This document shows positions 47,106 through 56,046 of a stretch of 64,000 nt of DNA, piece after piece. Each line of letters begins with the position of its first letter. Positions within the stretch are counted from its first letter, which is position 1. This DNA comes from Litorilituus lipolyticus (lineage in GTDB: Bacteria; Pseudomonadota; Gammaproteobacteria; Enterobacterales; Alteromonadaceae). A program made the position numbers and the translations under genes. The stretch is from contig NZ_SAWY01000001.1 in NCBI RefSeq assembly GCF_006439335.1, positions 62,001 to 126,000 of the forward strand, given 5' to 3'. The notes under the pieces were generated by a model. That model worked only from the letters and a program-made list of their open reading frames with translations, had not been told where the DNA came from and did no database searches.

Positions 47106-49412
47106 ATGAAAAAGAATAATCTGAAATTATCAGTATTATCTACAGCTATCTTGCTAACGTTAGCAGGTTGTGTAGACAGTGACCCTAAGCCAGAGCCAAA
47201 GGCAGATAGTGCGCCTACCGCTAGCAATGTTACTGTTACTGGTTTAAAACAGTGGGTACCAAGTACAGGGACTATCAATACAAGAGACGCTGATAACGAT
47301 GCTATCACTTTAACTTTCTCTGAAAATGGCGAAGAAGTTACAGCTGAAAATGGCGTATATACTTTTTCAAATGGTGTCTTAGAGCTAAACAGTGATATGA
47401 GCTATAGCTTCATTTCACTAACTGGTGAAAGCGCTGAAATAGAATACACAGCTACGGCAAATGGTAAATCAGCAACTGCTAAAATTATGGTTGATGCTGC
47501 GATGGGTGATCCACTAATTAATCAGCAATGGCACTTACGTAATACAGGTCAAAAAGCTTATGCACTTAGCGATGAAATGAAAGAAGGTTTAATTACCCTT
47601 TACGTTTCTTTTGGTGAAACTGAAGAAGAAGCTAGAGCTAAAGTTGAAGGCTGGTTTGAAGAAGACGAAGCTAAACTAATTGCTGGCGAAGACATGAACG
47701 TTGTTGGCGCTTATAAACAAGGCGTTACAGGTGCTGGCGTAACAGCAGTGGTAGTTGATAGTGGTTTAGAGATTCGCCACGAAGATTTAGAGCCAAACGT
47801 AATCCCTAATCGCTCATTAAACTTAAATGATGGCGCGTTAGATAAAACAGACCCTACATCAACTTCTATTTCAGGCGATCATGGTACTAGTGTTGCTGGA
47901 CTTATCGCAGCTAAAGGTTGGAATGGATTAGGTGGTCAAGGTGTTTCTCCTGATACAAACTTGATTGGTATGAACTACTTAGGCTCAGGCAAAGTAGAAC
48001 AAACTGAATACCTAATTCATGGTTTCCCTGGAAGTGGTATTGGTGCGAATGATAACGTTGGTGTATTTAACCGTAGTTATGGTTTAGGCTGGCCAACTCA
48101 CTTTGGTTACTCAGAACTTGATGAAGCAATTGAATCTTACCCTAACTTAATGTTACGTGGTGGTAAGGGTGCTTTAACTATGAAGTCTGCGGGTAACTCG
48201 TTTGAAGATGATCGTAATGAAGGCTCTGTTTGTAGTGAAAATGGTGCAAATGACTTAGGTTTAACTTGTTACAATGCATCATTTGAACCTAGCCAAGTAC
48301 ATCCGTATTACTTAAGTGTTGCTGCGGTTAATACTGATGGTAAGCATACAAGTTACTCTGCTGCCGGTGCAAACGTATTTGTTTCTGCTCCTTCAGGTGA
48401 GTATGGACGTTATGCGCCAGCTATGGTTACTACTGACCAAATGACTTGTTTAAGTGGTTACTCTGGCTTTAATGGCGGTACAATTGCAGCATGGTCAAAC
48501 TTCTATGGTGCTGATTTTGCAGCGTCTCAATTCCCGTTTAACTACCCAGGACATGAAGACAACGCTAGCTGTAACTATACATCTACCTTTAACGGTACCT
48601 CTTCTGCTGCGCCAAATGCCTCAGGTGTTGTATCACTTATTTTATCAGCTAACCCATCTTTAACATGGCGTGATGTTAAACATATCTTAGCAGCTACAAG
48701 TACAATGAATGATCCAGAAAATGAAGCTATTAGCTTTATGATCGGTGAAACAGAATTTGTTGCGCACCAAGGTTGGGTAGAAAATGCTGCAGGTTTCTAC
48801 TTCAATAACTTATACGGTTTTGGTCGTGTAAATGCTGGTGATGCTGTTGCAATGGCTAAATCTTACGATAAAGATTTAGGTGAGCAAGTAATCACTGAGT
48901 GGATTGGTGCTGGTTCTGCAGTTGATGAAGCTGCCATGGCCTCTGCTATCCCAGATAATAATGCTGAAGGTTTAACATACAAAATTGAAATTACAGAAGA
49001 TATTGCTGTCGAAGCAATGCAATTCAAATTTGATATCTTCAGTGCTGAAATGGGTTACGGTGATGCAAATGGTAACCAAACAACAGCTGGTATGGATTTA
49101 GCGATTGAGGTAACTTCTCCGTCAGGTACTAAGAGTATGATCCTTTCTTCTAAACAAGCGATCACCTACCCTTCTTACTCGTTTGAGAATGGTGAACAAC
49201 CAGGCTATATTTTAAAAGACGGCGTATTCCTTTCTAACGCGTTCTATGGCGAGTCAGGCATGGGTGAGTGGACAATCCGCATCCTTGATACATCAGCGGA
49301 AAGCTTTGCTACTGCAGATGGCGGTGCAATGGGTTACCTTGGTTATGCAAACAACGTTACTGAAAGTATCTTAGAAGGTATTGCGGTACGTGCTTACGGT
49401 CATGAGAAGTAG
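47106..49412 (+). CDS. Kexin-like subtilase (S8) lipoprotein with P domain
   Basis: A 768-residue protease. The signal ends LTLAGC (Cys22), so it should be lipid-anchored. A cadherin/Ig-like N-terminal region covers about 38-130. The S8 catalytic domain has Asp218 (VVVDSGLEIRHEDL), His259 (GDHGTSVAGLIAA), the oxyanion Asn364 (KSAGNS) and Ser499 (FNGTSSAAP). A P-homology domain lies near 625-755 (YKIEITEDIAVEAMQFKFDI, GEWTIRILDTSA). This layout matches Aeromonas serine protease ASP and other kexin-type bacterial enzymes. The next gene encodes a probable dedicated chaperone, as for ASP. Confidence 0.88.
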   Translation: MKKNNLKLSVLSTAILLTLAGCVDSDPKPEPKADSAPTASNVTVTGLKQWVPSTGTINTRDADNDAITLTFSENGEEVTAENGVYTFSNGVLELNSDMSYSFISLTGESAEIEYTATANGKSATAKIMVDAAMGDPLINQQWHLRNTGQKAYALSDEMKEGLITLYVSFGETEEEARAKVEGWFEEDEAKLIAGEDMNVVGAYKQGVTGAGVTAVVVDSGLEIRHEDLEPNVIPNRSLNLNDGALDKTDPTSTSISGDHGTSVAGLIAAKGWNGLGGQGVSPDTNLIGMNYLGSGKVEQTEYLIHGFPGSGIGANDNVGVFNRSYGLGWPTHFGYSELDEAIESYPNLMLRGGKGALTMKSAGNSFEDDRNEGSVCSENGANDLGLTCYNASFEPSQVHPYYLSVAAVNTDGKHTSYSAAGANVFVSAPSGEYGRYAPAMVTTDQMTCLSGYSGFNGGTIAAWSNFYGADFAASQFPFNYPGHEDNASCNYTSTFNGTSSAAPNASGVVSLILSANPSLTWRDVKHILAATSTMNDPENEAISFMIGETEFVAHQGWVENAAGFYFNNLYGFGRVNAGDAVAMAKSYDKDLGEQVITEWIGAGSAVDEAAMASAIPDNNAEGLTYKIEITEDIAVEAMQFKFDIFSAEMGYGDANGNQTTAGMDLAIEVTSPSGTKSMILSSKQAITYPSYSFENGEQPGYILKDGVFLSNAFYGESGMGEWTIRILDTSAESFATADGGAMGYLGYANNVTESILEGIAVRAYGHEK

Positions 49413-49422
49413 GAGAGAAATG

Positions 49423-49959
49423 ATGAAATTGAATAAATTAACAGTGTTAACTGCGAGTATTTTCTTAGCAAGTTCTGTTGCTGCTCATGCTGGTATGGAT
49501 AAAGACTTAAGTCTACCAAAGACTAAGCAAGTAACTAAATTCAAACACGAAAAAGCAGATTTTGGCTCTTACGTGGTAAAAAGAGATTTAGCTTATATCC
49601 CAGCAACTATCGCAAATGCAGATAATGTTATCTCATCAAACGGTAATATGGCTATTGTCAAAGCCAATGCTCCAGTTGATCGCGTTGGTAAAGGCACCTT
49701 AGTTAGAAATACTTTAACTAATGAATTATCACCTTTATCAGGTAATATCTCTGTATTATTAAAATCTGGTGTAACAGCTAACGATGTTAGCTCAGCAACA
49801 GGTCTAGATATTGTATCAGCTTACGCAGGTACTCAAATTGCTGTGCTTCGTGTAACTGGCGAACAAGATTTAATTGAATCTCAAAAACAATTAAAATCTT
49901 CAGGTTTAGTTAAGGTTGCACGTATTGAAGTATTAGAAGTTTTACATAAAGCTGAATAA
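49423..49959 (+). CDS. External chaperone of the subtilase (ASP ORF2-like)
   Basis: A 178-residue exported protein with signal MMKLNKLTVLTASIFLASSV-type peptide (cut after AHA) starting 10 nt after the protease stop. AGGAG lies 7 bases before this ATG; the ATG at 49420 is also possible. The mature protein contains VISSNGNMAIVKANAPVDRV and a C-terminal half resembling a subtilisin propeptide-like fold (LSGNISVLLKSGVTANDVSS...TGLDIVSAYAGT). In Aeromonas sobria the gene after the ASP protease (ORF2) encodes an external chaperone needed for folding of ASP; size, export and position match. Function is inferred from this parallel. Confidence 0.7.
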   Translation: MKLNKLTVLTASIFLASSVAAHAGMDKDLSLPKTKQVTKFKHEKADFGSYVVKRDLAYIPATIANADNVISSNGNMAIVKANAPVDRVGKGTLVRNTLTNELSPLSGNISVLLKSGVTANDVSSATGLDIVSAYAGTQIAVLRVTGEQDLIESQKQLKSSGLVKVARIEVLEVLHKAE

Positions 49960-49987
49960 TACTCTTTTGCTGTAAAGCGATTAAAAT

Positions 49988-50017
49988 AAAAAAGCGCATC
50001 ATTTGATGCGCTTTTTT
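49988..50017 (+). terminator. Terminator after the protease-chaperone pair
   Basis: AAAAAAGCGCATCA-TT-TGATGCGCTTTTTT, a 14-bp stem, 28 nt after the chaperone stop; also usable from the minus strand. Confidence 0.9.
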
Positions 50018-50076
50018 ATTACTATTTTTTAGTGCTTGTTAATTTAACAACAAGATACTCTAATTCACGTTTTCTT

Positions 50077-50502
50077 TTATTTACTCTCAAGAAAAGCAAA
50101 AACAGAATTAAATGCTTGCTCTTGGTATTGCTTTAACCCCGTATCTCTAAAGTCGATATCAATTTGGCTTTTAGCGAGTTCTTTTTTAATAAAAGTACCT
50201 GATAGAATCTCTACCGTTAAATCACTGATTAGTTGAATCGCCGCTTCTAATTTAAAGCTAACTGGACCCCCAGCAAACTTGCCTTTTAACGCTCTTCCTT
50301 TAATCACAACATGGCTGACTTGATAATCTTCCATCAGCTTAGCAAAGGTAAATTGAAATTTTTGCACCTGCTCCGCATCACCAGCATTATCAAGAGTAAT
50401 CTTTTGTACTCGCGTATGAGGAATATCATACAATCCATTTTCTTTAGACATGATACAAACTATTGCATCATTACCTTTTAACTCAACACCACAAACTTTC
50501 AT
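50077..50502 (-). CDS. DUF3010 family protein
   Basis: A 141-residue cytoplasmic protein that I recognise as a DUF3010 member: it begins MKVCGVELKGNDAIVCIM and contains HVVIKGRALKGKFAGGPVSFKLEAAIQL. The first strand resembles an RNase H-like fold start (family knowledge is thin). Single gene. Function unknown. Confidence 0.8.
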   Translation of the reverse strand: MKVCGVELKGNDAIVCIMSKENGLYDIPHTRVQKITLDNAGDAEQVQKFQFTFAKLMEDYQVSHVVIKGRALKGKFAGGPVSFKLEAAIQLISDLTVEILSGTFIKKELAKSQIDIDFRDTGLKQYQEQAFNSVFAFLESK

Positions 50503-50622
50503 AAATAAGTCCTACATTTCATCATTGCTTTATTATACACGTAAACCAATGACATAAGTAAATGGAACTTACCTCGCCATAAAGGTATTATTTAACTAAG
50601 CGTAATTAATAAAAGAAATACT

Positions 50623-51348
50623 ATGCAAAAAGTATGTGTAATAACTGGTGGTAGTTCAGGTATAGGGTTGAGTATTGCTCACCTATTTCATCAAAATAAT
50701 TATCTTGTATTTAACTTAGATTTATCCCCTAGTGAAGTGGGAGTATTTAAAGCATGTGATATCTCTGACACTCAGCAAGTTGAGCAAATTATCACTAACA
50801 TTGCCAAAGAGCATACCATCAATGTTTTAATCTCAAATGCTGGTGTTCACTTTTCAGGAACCATTGAAAACACAACAGAAGAGGACTTTGATAAAGTATT
50901 CTCCATTAATGTAAAAGGCGCCTATGCAGCAATTAAAGCAGCACTACCTAGTATGAAAGACGTTAATGAGGGTGCAATCATATTAATGGCATCAGATCAG
51001 GCCTTAATCGCTAAACAAAACTCGTTTGCTTATAATTTATCTAAAGCATCCCTTGCTTCAATGGCCAAAACAACGGCATTAGATTATGCCCAATACAACA
51101 TAAGAGCTAACGCAGTATGCCCTGGCACCATCGAAACACCGCTATATCATAAAGCTATTGATAATTATTGTGAAAAATCAGGAGCTGATAAAACACAAGT
51201 TCACCAAGAAGAAGCAGCGCTTCAGCCATTAAATCGCCTTGGTAAACCAGAAGAAGTAGCCGAACTGGTATATTTTTTAGCATCGGACAAAGCTAAATTT
51301 ATCACTGGCAGTTTACAAGTCATTGATGGTGGCTACACCGCACAATAG
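50623..51348 (+). CDS. SDR family sugar/alcohol dehydrogenase
   Basis: A 241-residue classical short-chain dehydrogenase. The NAD(P) loop is GGSSGIG (near 9-15), NAG is in LISNAGVHF, and the catalytic YxxxK is YNLSKASLA with a preceding Ser (MASDQ). PG motif VCPGTIETPLY and the C-terminal GSLQVIDGGYTAQ are typical. Next to lactonase, dehydratase and aldolase genes, it probably oxidises a sugar to its lactone, such as L-fucose, or a related sugar acid. 59 nt before the lactonase gene. Confidence 0.85.
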   Translation: MQKVCVITGGSSGIGLSIAHLFHQNNYLVFNLDLSPSEVGVFKACDISDTQQVEQIITNIAKEHTINVLISNAGVHFSGTIENTTEEDFDKVFSINVKGAYAAIKAALPSMKDVNEGAIILMASDQALIAKQNSFAYNLSKASLASMAKTTALDYAQYNIRANAVCPGTIETPLYHKAIDNYCEKSGADKTQVHQEEAALQPLNRLGKPEEVAELVYFLASDKAKFITGSLQVIDGGYTAQ

Positions 51349-51407
51349 CGAGTGTTGAGTAAAAAATAAATCTAAGATTCATTGTTTTTGAACTTAAACC
51401 AACATTG

Positions 51408-52340
51408 ATGGAGCCATTTTTGAACATTGTCGACCCGCATATACATCTTTTTGCTTTATCTCATGGCGATTATCATTGGCTCAAAGATGAAAATCCGCCT
51501 TATTGGCATGATAAAAAGCAAATTCAACGAGACTTTAATGAACAAGATTTACACTTATCAGGTGAATTATCTTTAACAGGTTTTGTTCATATTGAAGCGG
51601 GGTTTAATAATCATCAACCATGGCAAGAACTCGCTTTTTTAGAAGCTAATTGCCAGTCAAGTTTTAGTAGTATTGCTGCGATTAATTTACTTGATACGAA
51701 CAGTCAGTTTACATCAGTTTTAAATGAGCTCTCCCTGCTAAAAAGCTTCAAGGGAGTTAGACATATTTTAGATGAGCAAGCCTACACACTGCTAACATCG
51801 CCAATCGTGCTCAGTAATATCGCGCAACTTAACCAACACTCTAAAAAGCAAGCCTTAAGGAGAAAACCATTAGTTTTTGAATTGCAACTCGCATTTGAAG
51901 ACTCTATAGCCTGTAAAGCACTCCATGATGTCATTACCAATAATCAACAGCTCACTTTTGCCATTAACCATGCAGGCTTTCCACCGGATTTTAATAACTG
52001 CAGCGAGGATAATAAGTGCAGTTGGCTTCAAAATACTTGGTTGCAAAACATAAAAAGCTTTGCTCAATATACCAATGTAATCATTAAATGCTCTGGCTGG
52101 GAAATGGCCAATAGACATTATAAAGCTGAATGGTTAAATACCTGCATAGCCACGATTATCGAAAACTTTGCCATAAATAAAATTATGTTAGCCAGTAACT
52201 TCCCACTTTGCTTATTTAGCCAAAATTCTTATCAAGATTATTGGCTAAATTTGCTCTGTTTACCCTGCATAAAAGCATTACCTGAACATAAAAAAAGCGC
52301 GATATGCTCAAATAACGCGCTTCATTATTATTTTGATTAA
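51408..52340 (+). CDS. Amidohydrolase-family lactonase (fuconolactonase-like)
   Basis: A 310-residue TIM-barrel protein of the amidohydrolase-2 group (COG3618-like), which includes L-fucono- and L-rhamnono-lactonases. Metal-binding DPHIHLF at the N-terminus, HIEAGF (about residue 53), the INHAG strand, KCSGWEM and the ASNFPLCLF strand in place of the usual GSDWPV. Role inferred: opening the lactone made by the preceding dehydrogenase. The 3' end contains a hairpin that terminates the opposite-strand operon. Start chosen at ATG 51408; a TTG just before is also in frame. Confidence 0.75.
   Translation: MEPFLNIVDPHIHLFALSHGDYHWLKDENPPYWHDKKQIQRDFNEQDLHLSGELSLTGFVHIEAGFNNHQPWQELAFLEANCQSSFSSIAAINLLDTNSQFTSVLNELSLLKSFKGVRHILDEQAYTLLTSPIVLSNIAQLNQHSKKQALRRKPLVFELQLAFEDSIACKALHDVITNNQQLTFAINHAGFPPDFNNCSEDNKCSWLQNTWLQNIKSFAQYTNVIIKCSGWEMANRHYKAEWLNTCIATIIENFAINKIMLASNFPLCLFSQNSYQDYWLNLLCLPCIKALPEHKKSAICSNNALHYYFD
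52290..52322 (-). terminator. Terminator of the dehydratase operon inside the lactonase coding end
   Basis: On the minus strand AAGCGCG...CGCGCTTTTTTT forms a 7-bp GC-rich stem with T7. It lies within codons near the end of the convergent lactonase gene, 37-70 nt after the dehydratase stop. Confidence 0.65.
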
Positions 52341-52358
52341 TAAGTGAGAGTCAACACA

Positions 52359-53534
52359 CTACTTAATTAATACGTGTGGTGATTTTTTAACAACTTCATC
52401 GTTTAGTTCAATGCCAATACCAGGCGCTTCACTGACATTAAATACACCATTTTTAGGCTGTGGATCTTGTAAGCATAGCTCCCTATTCCAGTCTTTAATC
52501 GCATAGGTATGATGTTCGTGAATTAAGAAGTTCGGAATGGCTGTTTCTAAATGCAAAGAAGCCGCTGTTGCCACAGGACCACCACATACGTGGGCTTGTA
52601 TACGAATATCGTACACATCAGCATAATCACAAACTTTTTTTGCCTCAGTAAAGCCACCACACAAACCAACATCTGGTTGTAGTACATCAATACTTTGATC
52701 TTCAAAATACGGGCGAACATCCCAGCGATGGTATAAACGTTCACCACCAGCAATCGGCACATTAACATTATCAGAAACTTTTTTATGCACTGCTGGGTTT
52801 AGGTAGTTAACTGGCTCTTCATACATCATACAATTAACTTCTTCGATAACTTTACCCATTTGTATCGCTGAAGCAGCGCCCATCAATGAGTGTGATTCAA
52901 AGATAATATCAACATCATCACCTACTGCATCACGAATCGCCCTTAACCTATCACCAAATAACTTCATTTGGGGTTGAGTAAATAATTTAGTACGATCAAA
53001 GGATGAGCTGCCATCTTTGTTATACACAATAGGATCAACTTTTACTGCATCATAGCCTTCTGCAACGGCTTTCAGCGCAGCTTGGGCATATTCTTCCGGT
53101 TCGATCAGTTTACTTATTTCACTGTCCCAATCAAACTGTAGCTGACTTGCATAGGTACGTAAGTTTTCATTAACCTTACCACCTAACAATTGATACACTG
53201 GCACACCAAGGGCTTTGCCCTTAATATCCCAAAGTGCGGTATCTATAGCGCTCATTGCCGAGTAAAGTACAGGCCCACCACCTAAGCCCCAAAAGCTTTC
53301 TCTTAGCATCTTCGACCATAATAATTCAGTATTAAAAGGGTTGAAGCCTATTAATACTGCTTCACTAATCTCTTTGATCATCGCTGCTGCGGCACTATGT
53401 CCCCAGTCATAGGCAAGCCCTGCTTCACCCACACCAGTAATGCCTTCATCAGTATGAATACGGACAAAAACAGGGTTCCAAGGTGGACGCTTAGGGCAGT
53501 GAATATCAAACACTTCAATGTGGGTTATTTTCAT
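52359..53534 (-). CDS. Enolase-superfamily sugar-acid dehydratase
   Basis: A 391-residue mandelate racemase/muconate lactonising family member. N-terminal cap then barrel with AVKVDP (catalytic Lys region, near 164), ligands in IIFESHS, MYEEPV and GGERL, and the distal Asp/His pair in LQPDVGLCGG and AHVCGG. This set fits acid-sugar dehydratases (galactonate, fuconate, rhamnonate or similar). It converges with the lactonase gene (18 nt) and follows the aldolase gene. The substrate cannot be fixed from sequence alone. Confidence 0.82.
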   Translation of the reverse strand: MKITHIEVFDIHCPKRPPWNPVFVRIHTDEGITGVGEAGLAYDWGHSAAAAMIKEISEAVLIGFNPFNTELLWSKMLRESFWGLGGGPVLYSAMSAIDTALWDIKGKALGVPVYQLLGGKVNENLRTYASQLQFDWDSEISKLIEPEEYAQAALKAVAEGYDAVKVDPIVYNKDGSSSFDRTKLFTQPQMKLFGDRLRAIRDAVGDDVDIIFESHSLMGAASAIQMGKVIEEVNCMMYEEPVNYLNPAVHKKVSDNVNVPIAGGERLYHRWDVRPYFEDQSIDVLQPDVGLCGGFTEAKKVCDYADVYDIRIQAHVCGGPVATAASLHLETAIPNFLIHEHHTYAIKDWNRELCLQDPQPKNGVFNVSEAPGIGIELNDEVVKKSPHVLIK

Positions 53535-53586
53535 AAATTTTCTTCTAAAGTCGAGTCATTCTTAAGTTATATAACTTAGGTAAATT

Positions 53587-54357
53587 TTATTCAGCAAAAC
53601 TAGGATCATTACGATAAACGCGTCTCACCATGGCAGGCCAAGCTTTTTGACCGCCTGTTTCACCGTCGTGCACAATATTAGCTTGCGCTTTGATGCCATC
53701 AATAATGCTTTGTGGAGCATAAACAGGTTTCATTCCCGTAGCCATAACTTGCAATTGCACCTGACAAGCGCGGGTTAAATCATACATATGCATAAACGCA
53801 TCACCTATGGTTTTCCCCATGGTTAAAGCGCCATGATTTCGCAATAGCATAAAGTTTTTTGTGCCTAAATCTTGTTGCAAACGTAGCTTCTCATCAGCAT
53901 TAACGGCTAAACCTTCGTAATCATGATAACTCATTGACGCAAGAGCGAACATTGAATACTGACTTAGGGGTAACAACCCTTCTTCGGCGCTTGCCACGGC
54001 AATGGTTTCATTAGTATGAACATGTAAAGCACAAATATCATCATGACGTACCTCATGAACAGCACTATGAATAGTAAAACCCGCGGGGTTAATTTCAAAA
54101 GGGCAATCAGCATCGATAACCTTTCCATTAATATCTATTTTAACGAGGTTTGATGCGGTGATTTCTTCAAACGCCAAACCAAAGGCATTGATTAGGATAT
54201 GCTCGGTACCAGGTATACGCGCAGATATATGAGTATGAATTAAATCATCCCAACCATGCATATGAAGTAATCGATAGCATGCCGCTAAATCAACTCTAAT
54301 CTGCCATTCTTGCGCTGATACTTTATTTTTTAAATTTAACTTAGGTACAGGATACAT
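53587..54357 (-). CDS. Class II aldolase/adducin family protein
   Basis: A 256-residue zinc-dependent aldolase-like protein. Zinc ligands are visible as HVHTNET and RNHGALTMG, with IHTHISARIPG near the start. Family members include L-fuculose-phosphate aldolase and ribulose-phosphate epimerase relatives, but this sub-branch (short, adducin head-like) also contains decarboxylases and lyases. Beside a dehydratase it could split a keto-deoxy sugar acid. 52 nt before the dehydratase on the same strand. Confidence 0.8.
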   Translation of the reverse strand: MYPVPKLNLKNKVSAQEWQIRVDLAACYRLLHMHGWDDLIHTHISARIPGTEHILINAFGLAFEEITASNLVKIDINGKVIDADCPFEINPAGFTIHSAVHEVRHDDICALHVHTNETIAVASAEEGLLPLSQYSMFALASMSYHDYEGLAVNADEKLRLQQDLGTKNFMLLRNHGALTMGKTIGDAFMHMYDLTRACQVQLQVMATGMKPVYAPQSIIDGIKAQANIVHDGETGGQKAWPAMVRRVYRNDPSFAE

Positions 54358-54471
54358 ATTTCGTGCCTTTTAAAAAAAGTGATTGTGACAAATGGCCATT
54401 CAGGCAATTTTATCCGATGAATAACAGCCAATAAAGCTGTTTTACTTTTGACTTATAAGTAAATGTACTGA

Positions 54472-54648
54472 TTAACTCACAAGGTTTTTTATAATAGCTG
54501 CGATAATCAACACAAAGACCAAAATCCAGATTAATTTACTGTATTTACTTTGTTGCTCAACACTGATGGGCTTAGCATATTTTTCACCAAAAATTACCAT
54601 CAAAAATACCGCCAAAAATACACAAGCTAAAATTACCAATAGGGTCAT
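54472..54648 (-). CDS. Small membrane protein, 58 residues
   Basis: A short frame missed by length filters. Two hydrophobic stretches (about 2-20, LLVILACVFLAVFLMVIF, and about 37-54, LIWILVFVLIIAAII) flank a short polar loop with GEKYAKPISVEQQSKYSK. It has a normal ATG and TAA, and the translation reads like a genuine two-helix protein. No name can be given. It is divergent from the thrE-like gene, whose start is 137 bp away. Confidence 0.55.
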   Translation of the reverse strand: MTLLVILACVFLAVFLMVIFGEKYAKPISVEQQSKYSKLIWILVFVLIIAAIIKNLVS

Positions 54649-54784
54649 AAGTCTCTCACTATACTCGGTTAAAGTGCCGCTGTTATTATTCCAATTATTA
54701 ACTTTAGAATAGCTATTTAAAATTCACTTAAGTAACAAAATCAATTACCATATATTACAGTAACCGTTATTTCTTTCTATATTT

Positions 54785-56011
54785 ATGTCGCAAACTGATG
54801 ATTTCTATCAAAAACGCCGCTTTATCATTCGTTTAGGTAAAGCATTACACAAGCTAGGCTCAACCGCTTACCGTTTAGAAGATAATCTACTTTCAATTGC
54901 AAAGTTTCTTGATATTAGAGCGTCATTTATTATCACCCCTACAGCCTTAACATTTATCTTATCTGATGACGAAGATGATCAACAGTACAATCACCTTGTT
55001 AGAGTAACGCCTGGTGATATCGATTTGGGTTCATTAGCTAGAATTGATGAATTAGTTGATGAATTAATTAATGGCGAAAGAACATTGGCAGAGGCAACCG
55101 AGAGGTTAACAGAGGTCAATAACAAACCAGCACCTTATGGCGTGTTCCTAACCTTCCTTGCTTTTGGCGCGTCAAGTGGTGCATTTGCTATGCTAATGCA
55201 TACCAGTTGGAATGATGTATTTTGGGCAACCTTGCTTGGTTTCGTTATTTTTCTCTTTGTGATTTGGGCTGAACGCTCTAAACGGGTAACAGAACTATTA
55301 GAACCACTTTCTGCCCTAACCGCTTCATTGTTAGCCTCAGCAATATCGCTAATTGACCCAAGCATTAACATCCCTATGGTTATTTTATCAACCATCATTG
55401 TTTTTATTCCAGGCCTTTCCTTAACAGTAGGTTTATCAGAGCTAGCAGCCCGACACTTAATGTCTGGTACGGCTCGTATTATGGATAGTGTTATGGTGCT
55501 TTTCAAACTCTACTTCGGTGGTGTTTTAGGAATGGCTCTTGGTAAATTAATGTGGGGAGAAGTTACTTTTGTGCCACCTGAAGTCATGCCTACTTGGACA
55601 TCATGGATAGCAGTAACGATATTATCAATCAGCTTAGTTATTTTATTTAAAGCACGTATAAAAGATGCGCCTTGGGGGATTATTTCTGGTTATATTGCTT
55701 TTGGCATGAGTGTTTGGGCAAGTACTTATTTGGGCGTTGCCTTAGGAGCATTTGTCGGTGCTTTCGCTCTAGGTTTATATAGTAATTTATTTTCTCGGGT
55801 TATGAATTTGCCTTCTAGCATTGTACGTTTACTCGGTTTGGTTGTACTGGTACCAGGAAGTAAGGTTTATATGGGGTTAAATACTCTAGTCTCTGGCCAG
55901 CAAATGTTAAATATCGCTGATTTAGGCTCTCAAACATTTCTTATATTTATGTCATTAGTCGCAGGGATTATATTTTCTAATGTAGCTTTACCTCATAGGA
56001 AAAATCTCTAA
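54785..56011 (+). CDS. Threonine/serine exporter family protein (ThrE; fused YjjP-YjjB type)
   Basis: A 408-residue protein joining the two halves separate in E. coli as YjjP and YjjB. The N-terminal cytoplasmic part starts with RRFIIRLGKALHKLGSTAYRLED, the usual ThrE opening; the rest has about ten membrane helices, with STIIVFIPGLSLTVGLSELAARHLMSGTARIM near 200-230 and the VLVPGSKVYMGL segment near 355. Exports small amino acids or succinate-like compounds in characterised relatives. It precedes a TetR gene by 35 nt. Confidence 0.85.
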   Translation: MSQTDDFYQKRRFIIRLGKALHKLGSTAYRLEDNLLSIAKFLDIRASFIITPTALTFILSDDEDDQQYNHLVRVTPGDIDLGSLARIDELVDELINGERTLAEATERLTEVNNKPAPYGVFLTFLAFGASSGAFAMLMHTSWNDVFWATLLGFVIFLFVIWAERSKRVTELLEPLSALTASLLASAISLIDPSINIPMVILSTIIVFIPGLSLTVGLSELAARHLMSGTARIMDSVMVLFKLYFGGVLGMALGKLMWGEVTFVPPEVMPTWTSWIAVTILSISLVILFKARIKDAPWGIISGYIAFGMSVWASTYLGVALGAFVGAFALGLYSNLFSRVMNLPSSIVRLLGLVVLVPGSKVYMGLNTLVSGQQMLNIADLGSQTFLIFMSLVAGIIFSNVALPHRKNL

Positions 56012-56046
56012 TTTACCCATGAACACTATCTGTAAGAAGCGAAAGC

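Noticed and set aside
46916..47119. 67-codon frame before the subtilase gene
   Set aside because: It overlaps the subtilase ribosome site and start, has no ribosome site of its own and no recognisable product.
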